Below, one piece after another: positions 63,592 through 64,000 of a stretch of DNA of 64,000 nucleotides; the first letter of the stretch is position 1, and every line of letters starts with the position of its first letter. Source of the DNA: Marinobacter profundi (GTDB taxonomy: Bacteria > Pseudomonadota > Gammaproteobacteria > Pseudomonadales > Oleiphilaceae); the NCBI RefSeq assembly GCF_002744715.1, contig NZ_KZ319369.1:398805-462804 (forward strand). The letters are read 5' to 3'. The translations under genes were made by a program, and so were the position numbers. Below the pieces are notes generated by a model. The model did no database searches. It was not told the DNA's origin and saw only the letters and a list, made by a program, of their open reading frames with translations.

Positions 63592-63831
63592 ATGCCCTTT
63601 TCGCCAGAACAGATTGCCGAACTTAACCTGCTGTCACTGTTCGACACCACGTCCCACCAGGAGGGGCTGAAGGTACACCAGCACTCGGCGCCGCCAGACA
63701 CCGTGGACGCTGCCCGCCGCCTGCATGACAAGGGGCTGATTACCCAAGTCGACGGTGGTTACCTGACCAATCTCGGCAGTGAAGCGGTGGAGCTCACCCA
63801 GAAACTGAAGTCGATTCTAACCGCTCCCTGA
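63592..63831 (+). CDS. TIGR02647 family small protein
   Basis: 79 residues, helical with a short beta hairpin (MPFSPEQIAELNLLSLFD, then GLITQVDGGYLTNLGSEAVE). This matches the gammaproteobacterial TIGR02647 family, of unknown function; the pattern resembles a winged-helix-like fold. GAGGA is 6 nt before the ATG. Divergent from rsuA. Confidence 0.85.
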   Translation: MPFSPEQIAELNLLSLFDTTSHQEGLKVHQHSAPPDTVDAARRLHDKGLITQVDGGYLTNLGSEAVELTQKLKSILTAP

Positions 63832-63945
63832 CCCTACCGGCGACTCTCTTTGTTGGTGCTTCATTAAGGATTTATAAGCTTCCGTCCGGTGGCCGTTGCG
63901 CTATGGTTAACCGGACAGGGGGCGGACCACCCCGGTTGGTTGTCC

Positions 63946-64000
63946 AGGGCAGGACTGAACAGGGCAGGACTGAACAGGGCAGGACTGAACAGGGCAGGAC
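63946..64000. repeat. 15-bp tandem repeat running off the right edge
   Basis: The unit AGGGCAGGACTGAAC is repeated without change 3.7 times up to the last base. The full length of the array is not visible. It lies about 115 bp after the TIGR02647 stop in apparently non-coding DNA. Confidence 0.9.

Overview
The window is GC-rich, densely packed chromosomal DNA from a gammaproteobacterium. The gene families point to a marine Marinobacter-like organism, which is an inference from gene content and not a database result. Supporting families are the yhiI-rbbA-yhhJ exporter, SEC-C, DUF3010, DUF2897, DUF6435 and TIGR02647 small proteins, EfpL, CbpA/CbpM, LutABC, TctABC and an Lrp-linked PutA. I found no rRNA, tRNA, CRISPR array, transposase or prophage. 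Some small genes and several start codons were set from ribosome binding sites.

Layout. 1-4 kb: a partial membrane protein, a small conserved protein and a GGDEF/EAL c-di-GMP enzyme. 4.2-9 kb: a translationally coupled RbbA-type ABC exporter operon. 9-15 kb: glutathione transferase, YtoQ, SEC-C protein, DUF3010, secreted M28 peptidase, NhaR regulator and small proteins. 15-19.3 kb: DUF2897, a large GIDE-LemA membrane protein and a DUF1326-DUF2182 pair. 19.3-23.8 kb: DUF2059-like secreted protein, EfpL, a methyltransferase, CbpA-CbpM and DUF6435. 23.9-28.7 kb: two DUF5666 lipoproteins, a DUF6502 regulator and a DsbA-like protein, with three copies of one palindrome (TGGGA-N6-TCCCA) at the control regions. 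28.8-35 kb: TrhO, DUF481, DUF523/DUF1722, then a flippase-like protein coupled to a glycosyltransferase with a degenerate phosphoesterase domain. 35-40.8 kb: GntR regulator, glyoxalase I, the lutABC-EamA operon and a ComEA-like protein. 41.3-53.6 kb: MFS transporter, GMC oxidoreductase, DUF2339, Lrp regulator/PutA, LysE exporter, envelope small proteins and YbaK. 54-64 kb: FN3 lipoprotein, RlmA, EamA, a CitAB-type two-component system beside tctCBA, RsuA and TIGR02647.

Several groups look like working units: proline use (Lrp + PutA), lactate oxidation (LutABC) near methylglyoxal detoxification (GloA), and carboxylate uptake (TctABC with sensor and regulator). The least understood group is the DUF5666/DUF6502 cluster, which looks like a small self-contained regulon of acidic surface or periplasmic lipoproteins. 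Repeats of note are a 105-bp duplication carrying perfect DnaA boxes on both sides of the DUF2897 gene, REP-like palindromes, and a 15-bp tandem repeat at the right edge.
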